From positions 1 to 16,433 of the forward strand of contig CALDJM010000058.1 of assembly GCA_937899155.1 (NCBI GenBank): 16,433 bases of DNA. The letters run 5' to 3'. Positions 1 to 6,699 of the stretch are shown here, one piece after another. The notes under the pieces were generated by a model. The model made no database searches, was not told the origin of the DNA, and saw only the letters and a list, made by a program, of their open reading frames with translations. The stretch is from an uncultured bacterium (GTDB lineage: Bacteria; Patescibacteriota; Dojkabacteria; SC72). The position numbers were made by a program, and so were the translations under genes. The first letter of the stretch is position 1. The number at the start of each line of letters is the position of its first letter.

Positions 1-936
1 AAATCCAGAATAAGTGTTAGGGTCTATTCCAGCTTGTTTTAGGACATTTGGATGTATCATTCCACATCCCATTAACTCTATCCATCCAGAGTATCCACAT
101 ACAGAACAACCTCTTTTTTCACAGAAAGGACAGCTAATGACAAATTCACAATCAGGTTCTGTAAACGGGAAAAAAGCTGGTTGTATCTTTACCTCAAACT
201 CTACCTCAAGATATGTCTGTAAAAACTCTTTTATAGTAGCTATCATGTTTCCTAAAGAAACATCTTTATCGATATATATACCCTCTATTTGGTGAAATGT
301 ATGCTCATGACTAGCATCAGTTGCTTCATTTCTAAAACATCTACCTGGCAGTACTACAGCTATTGGTGGTGGCCCAAAAAGTTTAATAGCCCTGTTTTGC
401 ATAGTGGATGTATGAGCAGGAAGTATCAAACCATCTTCTGTCCAAAATGTATCATACATATCTCTTGCAGGATGTCCCAAAGGAAAATTCAAAGACTCAA
501 ACATATGGTAGTCATCATCTATCTGTCTACTTTCTAAAACATCAAATCCCATACCTGTAAATATGTCTGTCCATCTCTCAATCTCTTTTGTCAGTGGATG
601 CTTTGTACCATTTCTATCTAAAAATTTATTCCTACTTTCTAAATTCTGATTTACATCAAAAGGTGCTGTTGGGTCAATTCTGCTTTTTGTTGTATATGTA
701 TCTACTGTTGCACTCTTCTCTTTCAAAATCTCTCCTACATACTTCTTGAGCTCATTTGCTTCTTTCCCATACTGTGCTCTTTTATCCTTACTAATTTCAG
801 AAATCTTATTAAAAGCCTCTGTTAAAAGTCCATCTTTGGAAGAATATTTTTTCTTTAGAGTATCAATATTGAGCTTCTCCTTATCTTTTAGGAGTAATTT
901 ATAGATGTTTTCTAAATTTTTATTTTTGAAGTTCAT
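1..936 (-). CDS. pheS: Phenylalanyl-tRNA synthetase alpha subunit (3' end cut by window edge)
   Basis: This is the catalytic alpha chain of the (alpha-beta)2 enzyme that charges tRNA-Phe in the cytoplasm. The frame is open for 312 codons from ATG 934-936 to the window edge, so roughly the last 25-35 residues are missing. After an N-terminal helical stretch come class II motif 1 (starting HPLTKEIERW), motif 2 (GRCFRNEATDASHEHTFHQ) and the conserved GWIELMGCGMIHPNVL segment just before the edge. Between motifs 2 and 3 there is a CPFC-x4-CSVC element (CX2CX4CX2C) that could bind zinc; a similar Cys-rich loop occurs in many bacterial PheS. The gene follows the rplT terminator and has its own -10 element directly before the ATG, so it is probably transcribed separately from thrS-rplT. 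pheT would be expected beyond the left edge. Confidence 0.96.
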   Translation of the reverse strand, partial: MNFKNKNLENIYKLLLKDKEKLNIDTLKKKYSSKDGLLTEAFNKISEISKDKRAQYGKEANELKKYVGEILKEKSATVDTYTTKSRIDPTAPFDVNQNLESRNKFLDRNGTKHPLTKEIERWTDIFTGMGFDVLESRQIDDDYHMFESLNFPLGHPARDMYDTFWTEDGLILPAHTSTMQNRAIKLFGPPPIAVVLPGRCFRNEATDASHEHTFHQIEGIYIDKDVSLGNMIATIKEFLQTYLEVEFEVKIQPAFFPFTEPDCEFVISCPFCEKRGCSVCGYSGWIELMGCGMIHPNVLKQAGIDPNTYSGF

Positions 937-942
937 CTTTTT

Positions 943-948
943 AGTATA
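943..948 (-). promoter_or_regulatory. Putative pheS -10 element (leaderless start)
   Basis: TATACT (5 of 6 to TATAAT) ends exactly 6 nt before the pheS ATG, which puts the expected transcription start on the A of the start codon. The -35 position falls in the upstream terminator hairpin and is poor (TAGTCC). The same spacing recurs at other genes here, which raises confidence. Confidence 0.55.
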
Positions 949-958
949 CTACATTTAG

Positions 959-986
959 AAAAAAGGGACTACTTCTAGTCCCCTTT
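959..986 (-). terminator. Rho-independent terminator after rplT
   Basis: Read on the minus strand, a stem GGGACTA / TAGTCCC with a 4-nt GAAG loop is flanked by AAA on the left and TTTTTT on the right, so the stem extends by A-T pairs and ends in a U tract. It lies 20 nt after the rplT stop and ends about 20 nt before the pheS start. It should close the thrS-infC-rpmI-rplT transcript. Confidence 0.85.
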
Positions 987-1006
987 AAAGTCTATTTAAT
1001 GAACAC

Positions 1007-1345
1007 CTAAAGGGATTCAGTTATCTTTGTAAATACCTCTGGGTGATTAACAGCAATATCTGCTAAAACCATTCTGTTTAACTCAATATTCTCTTTTCTT
1101 AATTTTGCAATCAAATCTTTATATTGAATACCGTTATTCTTACAAGCAGCATTTATTTTTGTAATCCAAACTCTCCTAACCTCTGCACCTCTTTTCTGTC
1201 TATGATTGTATGCATACTGACCAGCATGCATATATGCCTCATGAGCAACCTTGTATAGTCTGCTCTTTGTCATTCTATATCCTTTTGTCTTTGCAAGGAT
1301 TTTATTATGTTTTCTTCTTCTTACTACTCCACCCTTAACTCTCAT
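1007..1345 (-). CDS. rplT: Large ribosomal subunit protein bL20
   Basis: bL20 binds 23S rRNA early in 50S assembly. The 112-residue protein has the expected family length (about 115-120). It starts MRVKGGVVRRRKHNKILA, matching the basic N-terminal tail that threads into rRNA, and carries the family segments KGYRMTKSRLYKVAHEA and RRVWITKINAACKNNGI. It lies 11 nt after rpmI in the standard infC-rpmI-rplT order. There is no recognisable Shine-Dalgarno sequence before the ATG. In Gammaproteobacteria and Bacillus L20 represses its own operon through mRNA leader structure; I did not recognise such a leader here. Confidence 0.97.
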   Translation of the reverse strand: MRVKGGVVRRRKHNKILAKTKGYRMTKSRLYKVAHEAYMHAGQYAYNHRQKRGAEVRRVWITKINAACKNNGIQYKDLIAKLRKENIELNRMVLADIAVNHPEVFTKITESL

Positions 1346-1356
1346 ATTTTTAAATA

Positions 1357-1569
1357 CTAGATATTAACAATCTTACTAATTAATTTCTTTTTAATAGATT
1401 TATGAACCTCTTTGCTGTCGAGCATTCTCCTTTTTGCTCTAGCACTCTTTTTGGTTTTAAGATGTCCCTGGTGACTTTGTTTGTATTGCAAAACACCACT
1501 CTTATGACCTCTTGGTTTAGACATCTTCACCCTCTTTTTTGCTGTTTTGTTTGTCTTTTGTCTTGCCAT
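1357..1569 (-). CDS. rpmI: Large ribosomal subunit protein bL35, overlapping the infC 3' end
   Basis: bL35 is a small basic protein of the 50S subunit. The 70-residue product has the family signature: N-terminal KT...AKKR.K, a central SH.. followed by LKTKKSARAKRR, and a C-terminal KSIKKKL. I chose the upstream ATG (1567-1569) because it gives 31 residues before the conserved SH, against about 29 in B. subtilis L35 as I recall it, and restores the family's KT..KKR N-terminus. A shorter start at 1522-1524 (MSKPRG...) has a better Shine-Dalgarno-like GAGG upstream but would lose that conserved part. The longer start makes the gene overlap infC by 53 nt in a different frame. No ribosome-binding site precedes it, so translation is probably coupled to infC. 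Confidence 0.9.
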   Translation of the reverse strand: MARQKTNKTAKKRVKMSKPRGHKSGVLQYKQSHQGHLKTKKSARAKRRMLDSKEVHKSIKKKLISKIVNI

Positions 1570-2098
1570 CTGGCTTAAATGTTAGAAAAATATATCTTCC
1601 CTCATTAACTGGTTCGGGTTCGATACTACTATAATCTGTGAAATTAGTCAATATACTGTCAAAAACTTCACTTGCTTGCTCCTTTGGTATTCTTCCTTTC
1701 CTAAACATTGTAATTTTGACAGGAAAGCCCTTTTGTAAATACTCCTTAGCTCTTTTAACTCTATGCTCTATATCACCTTTATCGATTACTGCTGTAAATC
1801 TAAATTCTTTTATATCCTTACTTTTACTCTTTTTACTACTCTTAGCTTTCTTCTCTTGTAAATACATAAACTTTGCGAAATCCATAATCTTGCAAACAGG
1901 TGGTTGTACAGTAGCGCCAACCTCTACAAGGTCAAGTCCTCTCTCCTCAGCTAATGCTAGAGCTTTTTCTGTTTGTACAACTCCCAAGTTTTCACCCTTG
2001 TCATCAATTAATTGAACCTCGTGAACTTTAATATATTGATTCTTTCTAGGTCCAAACTTTTTTCTCATCTCTTTTTCTCTTTTTGTATCAAAAGACAT
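1517..2098 (-). CDS. infC: Translation initiation factor IF-3
   Basis: IF3 binds the 30S subunit, prevents premature 50S joining and proofreads the start codon. The 193-residue protein has the N-terminal domain (LIDDKGENLGVV, LDLVEVG, PPVCKIMDFAKF), a lysine-rich linker (about residues 80-95) and the C-terminal domain (KEFRFTAVIDKGDIEHRVKR, FRKGRIPKEQA, EGRYIFLTFKP). About 15 hydrophilic residues follow the usual end of the fold; this tail is what overlaps rpmI. The start used is ATG 2096-2098, 20 nt after thrS; an internal ATG at residue 11 preceded by AGAG is possible. A TATAAA element sits 6 nt before the ATG and may give infC its own transcript, as known in E. coli. Confidence 0.96.
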   Translation of the reverse strand: MSFDTKREKEMRKKFGPRKNQYIKVHEVQLIDDKGENLGVVQTEKALALAEERGLDLVEVGATVQPPVCKIMDFAKFMYLQEKKAKSSKKSKSKDIKEFRFTAVIDKGDIEHRVKRAKEYLQKGFPVKITMFRKGRIPKEQASEVFDSILTNFTDYSSIEPEPVNEGRYIFLTFKPDGKTKDKQNSKKEGEDV

Positions 2099-2104
2099 TA
2101 GATA

Positions 2105-2110
2105 TTTATA
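2105..2110 (-). promoter_or_regulatory. Possible internal infC -10 element
   Basis: TATAAA lies in the 20-nt thrS-infC gap and ends 6 nt before the infC ATG, the same geometry as the other candidate leaderless promoters here. The gap is very A+T-rich and the -35 position lies in thrS coding sequence, so chance occurrence is a real possibility. Confidence 0.35.
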
Positions 2111-2118
2111 TTTAAAAA

Positions 2119-3690
2119 TTATTTATCTTCCTCCTGTTCTAAAGGAACAAAAGGCTCTTTAGTCCTAATCTCTTCTTTGAGACTATCTATGAATTCTTGA
2201 ACTTTCATCAATCCTTCAGATTTATTTTTTCTAGCCCTAACAGATATTGTTTCCGTCTCTATCTCCTTATCTCCAACAATTACGATATATGGGATTTTCA
2301 TTCTCTCTGCATCTCGAATTCTAGACTGCATACTCTTTGTTCTATCATCTAATTTCACTCTTAAATCTGCATTCTTGAAATCTTCATACACCTTATGTGC
2401 GTATTCCTTATGTTTATCTGAGATTGGAATTACATATACCTGCTCAGGAGTAAACCAAAGAGGAAAATCGCCTCCATGTGTTTCAATTAAGAAGGAGAAG
2501 AATCTTTCAAAAGAACCTATGATTGCTCTGTGAACTACAAAAGGCTCCTGCTCTGCTCCTTGGTCATCAATATATTTGATATTAAATCTCTCTGGGAGGT
2601 TGAAGTCTAACTGTACCGTTGAAACAGAATCCTCTTTCCCAAACACATTAACCGCCTGAATGTCGATCTTAGGACCGTAGAAGGCTGCATCTCCGGGCAT
2701 CTCTTCAAATTCAGCTTCCCTGTCAACAAGAACTTTTCTCAATGTCTCTTCTGCAAGTTTCCATCTCTCTGGATCTCCAGCATACTTTTTAGGATTAGCC
2801 TCCCTGTCTGAGAGTGAAAGTCTGAACTTGTATTTTGCGAAGCCAACATCTTTGTAGAAGATATGTAACATGTCCAAAACCTCGTGCATGGATTGTTCTA
2901 ACTGTTCTGGAGTACAGAAAATATGGGCATCATTTTGTGTAAAGCCCCTGACTCTTTGCATTCCTTGTAGCTCACCACTCTTCTCATATCTGTAGACAGT
3001 ACCAAACTCTCCTAGCTTGTATGGAAGGTCTCTGTAGCTCTTTTGGTCAAGATTGTACACCATCATACCTGCGGGACAATTCATAGGTTTAAGATAATAT
3101 ACCTCATCATCAACAACCATAGGTGGGTACATAGAATCTTTGTAGAAGCCTAAGTGTCCAGATGTCTCAAACAAAACCTCTCTGTTAATATGTGGGGTAA
3201 GGATATGTAAATATCCATATTCCCTTTCTAGTTTTAAGATATAATCTTCCAAAATCCTTCTAATTGTATACCCTCTTGGAAGCCAAACAGGAAGACCTTG
3301 TCCAATCTCGGGGATAATTGCAAAAAGCTCAAGCTGTTTGCCAATCTTTCTGTGATTTCTGTTTTCCAATTCCTCTTGATTTTTAAGAAAAGTATTTAAC
3401 TCATTCTCTGTATCAAAAGCTGTCCCATATATTCTGGTCAACATCTTCTTTGTTTCATCACCTCTCCAATATGCTCCAGCTGTTTTCGTTAATTTCACTG
3501 CACCAATATCCTTTGTTGTTGGTACATGAGGTCCTCTACAAAGGTCTGCAAATTCATTCTCTCCAGTGATGAAGAAGCTAAGCTCATCTCCTTCTATCTC
3601 GTCAAGCAACTCTAATTTATATACCTGCTCAGTCTTCTTGTAATACTCCTCAGCATCTTTTCTTTTCATAAAGACTTGAGTAATTGGCAA
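2119..3690 (-). CDS. thrS: Threonyl-tRNA synthetase, main part (rest of editing domain, catalytic and anticodon domains)
   Basis: This frame carries most of ThrRS, which charges tRNA-Thr and hydrolyses mischarged Ser-tRNA-Thr. It contains the second half of the editing site (ADLCRGPHVP, the CxxxH pair), class II motif 1 (around ILEDYILKLEREYGYLHILT), motif 2 (RYEKSGELQGMQRVRGFTQN), motif 3 (GSFERFFSFLIE), the Cys/His/His zinc ligands (NCPAGMM, NDAHIF, VVHRAIIGS) and the C-terminal anticodon-binding domain. It is not a complete gene: the N-terminal part of the editing domain is in another frame just upstream (3650-3913). The nominal start here is a TTG inside what should be a continuous protein (joined length about 587 residues). 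Homology resumes at DLPITQVF immediately after the break. It lies 20 nt before infC. Confidence 0.93.
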   Translation of the reverse strand: MPITQVFMKRKDAEEYYKKTEQVYKLELLDEIEGDELSFFITGENEFADLCRGPHVPTTKDIGAVKLTKTAGAYWRGDETKKMLTRIYGTAFDTENELNTFLKNQEELENRNHRKIGKQLELFAIIPEIGQGLPVWLPRGYTIRRILEDYILKLEREYGYLHILTPHINREVLFETSGHLGFYKDSMYPPMVVDDEVYYLKPMNCPAGMMVYNLDQKSYRDLPYKLGEFGTVYRYEKSGELQGMQRVRGFTQNDAHIFCTPEQLEQSMHEVLDMLHIFYKDVGFAKYKFRLSLSDREANPKKYAGDPERWKLAEETLRKVLVDREAEFEEMPGDAAFYGPKIDIQAVNVFGKEDSVSTVQLDFNLPERFNIKYIDDQGAEQEPFVVHRAIIGSFERFFSFLIETHGGDFPLWFTPEQVYVIPISDKHKEYAHKVYEDFKNADLRVKLDDRTKSMQSRIRDAERMKIPYIVIVGDKEIETETISVRARKNKSEGLMKVQEFIDSLKEEIRTKEPFVPLEQEEDK

Positions 3691-3913
3691 GTCTCTTTAA
3701 AATCTTTTTCATCTCTTTCTCAATCTTCTTCAAATCTTCTTCTTCTAGAGGTTCGCTAAATTCAAAATCGTAGTAAAAACCATTCTCTATGGCAGGACCA
3801 ATACCCAACTTAGCATCAGGGTATAGTTTCAAAACTGCTTCAGCAAGCACATGAGATGCAGAGTGACGAACTCTCTCTAAGTGCTCTACTTTATCTAATT
3901 CTTTATCTTCCAT
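3650..3913 (-). CDS. thrS: Threonyl-tRNA synthetase, N-terminal fragment (frameshifted)
   Basis: This is the start of the thrS gene: 87 residues, of which the first ~73 match ThrRS and the last ~14 are out-of-frame read-through to a TGA. It holds the first editing motif HSASH (HxxxH), then GIGPAIENGFYYDF and EKEMKKILK. Family alignment requires KK-I-L-K-x-DLP, but the sequence reads AAAGAGAC, leaving one base where a codon is expected, as if one AG unit of AAAGAGAGAC were lost near 3691-3697. The protein begins almost directly at the editing domain, so the usual N-terminal TGS domain is absent. Possible explanations are a sequencing or assembly error, a real mutation, or a recoding event. Confidence 0.9.
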   Translation of the reverse strand: MEDKELDKVEHLERVRHSASHVLAEAVLKLYPDAKLGIGPAIENGFYYDFEFSEPLEEEDLKKIEKEMKKILKRLANYSSLYEKKRC

Positions 3914-3968
3914 ATATATGTGTTAAATCAAAATTTAAAATAAAAATATTTAAAGGGGGAAAATCCAT

Positions 3969-3997
3969 TTTCTAAAAGGTATGTGTTGTGTATACAA
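3969..3997 (-). promoter_or_regulatory. Weak candidate thrS promoter with overlapping inverted repeat
   Basis: The 137 nt between the Nudix gene and thrS contain TTGTAT (3992-3997), a 17-nt spacer and TAGAAA (3969-3974), each 4 of 6 to consensus, predicting a thrS leader of about 50 nt. A short inverted repeat GTTGT-ATAC-ACAAC (3985-3998) overlaps the -35 and could be an operator or chance. I found no T-box or convincing leader peptide. Confidence 0.3.
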
Positions 3998-4050
3998 CTT
4001 TACAAAGCTTCGATTTATTAATACCAAATATCTTGTACATGCCTACTATT

Positions 4051-4497
4051 TTATATTTTTCTGCTTTTTTGTGCAAGTTCTCTTTCTTTTGCATTTTTTA
4101 TTACATTTTTTAGTTCTTCAAAAGATACTTTCTTTAGTGCATCTTTATATGAAAACCAATTACCACTTAATTTCTCTTCTATCATTTCTTCTGTTTTGTC
4201 CGATTGGTTATTTAACAATTTAAAAAGAAAGAAAGTAACTGTTTTTTCTATTATTTCTTTTGTTTCTGGATGTGTGAAAGAGTAGTTATGAACAAATAGT
4301 GGTTTTTTATCTACAACTTCAATGTTTTTATATCCTGTCTCTTCTCTTATTTCCCTGTTTGCTGCTTCAACCTTAGTTTCTCCTTCCAGAATACCACCTT
4401 TTGGTAGTGTCCATTCATTTCTTTCTGTTTGGTGTATTAGAAATATTTCATTTTTGTGATTTAGGAGAATTCCTCCTGCAGAAAAATGTTTTTTCAT
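4051..4497 (-). CDS. Nudix family hydrolase
   Basis: Nudix enzymes hydrolyse nucleoside diphosphates linked to another group (X). The 148-residue protein has the complete Nudix box at residues 34-56: G34, E40, then REIREETGY with the metal-binding glutamates. The N-terminal AGGILL and NEWTLPKGG are typical of small MutT/Ap4A-like members. Substrate cannot be read from the sequence. It is the last gene of the 43-aa peptide cassette, starting 3 nt after the hydrolase gene, with no Shine-Dalgarno site, so it is presumably co-transcribed and may remove a nucleotide by-product or reverse a nucleotidyl transfer. It could equally be a housekeeping sanitiser. The C-terminus is rich in Lys and Glu and probably helical. 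Confidence 0.88.
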   Translation of the reverse strand: MKKHFSAGGILLNHKNEIFLIHQTERNEWTLPKGGILEGETKVEAANREIREETGYKNIEVVDKKPLFVHNYSFTHPETKEIIEKTVTFFLFKLLNNQSDKTEEMIEEKLSGNWFSYKDALKKVSFEELKNVIKNAKERELAQKSRKI

Positions 4498-4500
4498 TGT

Positions 4501-5235
4501 CTATTTGAAATTTAATTTAATAAAATATTCTACTAGTTTATCGATTTCGTGTGAATAGCCTTTTGCAATAACCTCCTTGTAATTAGGTAGTTTTTCTTTG
4601 TAAAAAAGATTGTTTATATATTTATCTTCTTCTCCATAAAGGAGAATACCACTTGAGCTCAAAGAGGTTTTTTTTTCTAAATTTTTAAACCATGTAATTA
4701 TTTCCTTCTTCTTCAATCCTCTATAAACATTCTTATAAACATTTGAGGATAAGAAGTCTAATTTCTGATCCCAGTATGTTAACAGTTTTTTATTTGAGAT
4801 ATTAAACATAGGACTAATCATTAGTTTCTCAGTTGTAGGAAGTGTTCCTTCTTTTGAAGAGGACAAGTAATCATAGAGTACTATAGCTCCAAAGCTGAAA
4901 CCAAACACCCAAGAAATTTTTGTATTGCAGACATACTTCTTTTTTTCAAAGTATTCATAAAACTCACCGTTTTTTATTAGATTAATAGATTCGTGCAAGG
5001 TTTTTTTTAATGAACTTACATCAAATCTACCGTTTGAATGAAAAGAACCAGAATAATATGGAACTAAGACAGAGTAATTCTTAATTAGATCTCTTATATA
5101 ACTTTGCTTAAATATGTATTGTGGAATCCCAGGTAGTATAATAAGCCATGATTTACTGAGGTTTGAGAAATAGATATTATAAACAATATTGTTTATCAAT
5201 GTTTTGCGAACATAAAGTCCTGATTGCTTATACAT
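4501..5235 (-). CDS. Alpha/beta hydrolase-fold protein
   Basis: This 244-residue protein has the layout of a small serine hydrolase. A hydrophobic strand with oxyanion-region LPGIP (about 31-38) is followed by the nucleophile elbow GFSFGA with S114, then an acid in LLYGEEDKY (D204) and a late histidine in KGYSHEID (H229). The order Ser-Asp-His and spacing fit the fold. There is no signal peptide, so it should act in the cytoplasm. The family includes esterases, thioesterases and peptidases; nothing here fixes the substrate. Its start overlaps the nucleotidyltransferase gene by 8 nt and it ends 3 nt before the Nudix gene. The region is strongly A+T-rich with many Lys, Asn and Ile. Confidence 0.78.
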   Translation of the reverse strand: MYKQSGLYVRKTLINNIVYNIYFSNLSKSWLIILPGIPQYIFKQSYIRDLIKNYSVLVPYYSGSFHSNGRFDVSSLKKTLHESINLIKNGEFYEYFEKKKYVCNTKISWVFGFSFGAIVLYDYLSSSKEGTLPTTEKLMISPMFNISNKKLLTYWDQKLDFLSSNVYKNVYRGLKKKEIITWFKNLEKKTSLSSSGILLYGEEDKYINNLFYKEKLPNYKEVIAKGYSHEIDKLVEYFIKLNFK

Positions 5236-5944
5236 TTAAGTATTTCGAAAAAATATAAATTAAAAAATCCTCTGTGAAATTAAAAACAAGTTCTATTTTT
5301 TTATTGTAGAATTTTACTTTATCTATATTCTTTTTCCATATTGTAATTTTATTGTAAATGCTAAAATCTAAATTAGAATCAGGGAACAGTCTTGTGCATA
5401 TTTCTTGCGAAGGGGTGGAGACTTTCTCTTTATCAGAAGAGGCTAGAAAACATGCAATCAAAATGACATGTTGTAAACATTTTATACATTCTTTTAGACA
5501 ATCTAACTTGTTTGTATTTCTAATGGTATTTCTTATTCTTGCTTTGAAATAGTTTAACTCGCGAATTATGTACTCTTTGTTTTCTGGTAAATCAACATAA
5601 ATCTCATCAATGTCACCATATATTATTTTCGACATTTTATGTAAGAAGTTATATCTAATAAGATTAGCTTTATAATATGTGTGTTCACATGAAGGATTCT
5701 TGTATTCTTCTATTGATAAAAAAGAGGAGCCTATTTTTGTATTGCTTTTCTTTTCAAATATTTTACACTTATCGATTATATCCTTCTCATTTTTAAAAGT
5801 AAGTTTATCTAATATAAATAAAATATCTATATCACTAATATTTTTATTAAAATTCTTAGACAGGAAACTTCCACTAATAATAATTCCTAAAATATGTTTT
5901 TTTTCTATTTTAAGTGAATTTATTAGACTCTTAAGTATTGTCAT
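5228..5944 (-). CDS. Nucleotidyltransferase (Pol beta superfamily) domain protein
   Basis: Enzymes of this superfamily move a nucleoside monophosphate onto a protein, RNA, antibiotic or small molecule. The 238-residue protein has the N-terminal signature GS (25-26) followed by SDIDILFIL with D38 and D40, the two metal-binding aspartates. I could not clearly place the third carboxylate. The C-terminal ~120 residues look helical (for example around ARIRNTIRNTNKLDCLKECI), similar in plan to aminoglycoside adenylyltransferase-like or HEPN-associated proteins. It overlaps the upstream HPr-kinase-like gene by 4 nt (ATGA) and the downstream hydrolase by 8 nt, so it is surely co-translated with them. 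It is not an obvious toxin-antitoxin MNT: no separate HEPN gene is adjacent. Confidence 0.8.
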   Translation of the reverse strand: MTILKSLINSLKIEKKHILGIIISGSFLSKNFNKNISDIDILFILDKLTFKNEKDIIDKCKIFEKKSNTKIGSSFLSIEEYKNPSCEHTYYKANLIRYNFLHKMSKIIYGDIDEIYVDLPENKEYIIRELNYFKARIRNTIRNTNKLDCLKECIKCLQHVILIACFLASSDKEKVSTPSQEICTRLFPDSNLDFSIYNKITIWKKNIDKVKFYNKKIELVFNFTEDFLIYIFSKYLNV

Positions 5945-6699
5945 TTTGTAAAGTTGTTAATATTTTTATATATCATTTCCAATTGCTTATTTACTTCGTA
6001 TACATTTTTAATATATAACTTAACTATTGGAATTTTCCAGTTAATTCTTTTATATTTTTTTAATTCTTTTCTAATATCCTTGTTCTGTTTTTTGCTTGAG
6101 TTTAGAATAGAAAAGTGATCAAACCTTTCATCTAAGTATTTTATGTTATGTCCATTAACCATTGACTTTATAATTGAAGCTTTCTCTTTATTACAGGGGA
6201 TTACTATTTCGTTATATGCGGAATTTACATATGGTATGATAATTATATCAGGTCTAACCTTAGATTTTATTTTAAAATAATCGTTTGCAAAGATTAAACT
6301 TTTATCTTTGAGTTGTATATTGTAAAGATTCTTTATTAATTCAGAAGTTCCCTTTTTTAGATTTATTGGAATATCTCCATTTCCATAGATATTCTCTGTT
6401 AGATTATCCATCAAGGTGTATTCATCAGATATAAACATATCAGAATTGCTTGCAGTTACGAGGGAAAGGAGGGTTTTGCCAATAGAGTTACACCCATCAT
6501 CTCCAAATATTACACAATCACCATATCGTGTAATTGCTGCTGAAGCATGCAATATAGAATACCTTTTATTTTCTGCAGCAAAGGATCTGTATAGCATTTG
6601 AAATAAACCTAATAAATTCGCTTTACTTAATCCTTTTAAATGAAGAGTTCTCAAATATTTAGAGTATCTGGTAATTGTATTATTATAATGTCGATTCAT
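5941..6699 (-). CDS. HPr kinase/SerK-like P-loop protein
   Basis: The 252-residue protein resembles the C-terminal kinase domain of HPr kinase/phosphorylase and its relatives. It has ILHASAAI (H51) before the P-loop, then GDDGCNSIGKT (66-76, Walker A GxxxxGKT at 69-76) and SDEYTLMD (91-98), which matches the acidic motif after the loop in HPrK-like proteins (for example LLSDE/ADD). Compared with the HPrK loop GDSGVGKS, there are extra residues between the GDxG and GKT halves. The last ~100 residues are unassigned and Lys-rich. HPrK homologues phosphorylate HPr, free serine, or lasso-peptide precursors. There is no HPr gene in view. It overlaps the NDK-like gene by 17 nt and the nucleotidyltransferase by 4 nt, which argues for joint function. 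Confidence 0.72.
   Translation of the reverse strand: MNRHYNNTITRYSKYLRTLHLKGLSKANLLGLFQMLYRSFAAENKRYSILHASAAITRYGDCVIFGDDGCNSIGKTLLSLVTASNSDMFISDEYTLMDNLTENIYGNGDIPINLKKGTSELIKNLYNIQLKDKSLIFANDYFKIKSKVRPDIIIIPYVNSAYNEIVIPCNKEKASIIKSMVNGHNIKYLDERFDHFSILNSSKKQNKDIRKELKKYKRINWKIPIVKLYIKNVYEVNKQLEMIYKNINNFTK

Noticed and set aside
14..295. Plus-strand open frames across 14-537
   Set aside because: They are antisense shadows of pheS, whose minus frame is open for the whole stretch with class II synthetase motifs.
1522..1524. Internal ATG of rpmI with a GAGG upstream as the true bL35 start
   Set aside because: It would remove the conserved N-terminal KT...AKKR region and leave a protein about 15 residues shorter than the family.
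3903..3968. A 21-codon frame starting at ATG 3968 upstream of thrS, as a possible leader peptide
   Set aside because: It has a single Thr, no Thr run, no terminator/antiterminator that I could see, and ends inside thrS; probably chance.
5228..6699. Toxin-antitoxin pair (MNT-HEPN type) for the nucleotidyltransferase and its neighbour
   Set aside because: The neighbour is a P-loop HPrK-like protein, not a HEPN domain, and the gene is embedded in a longer operon.
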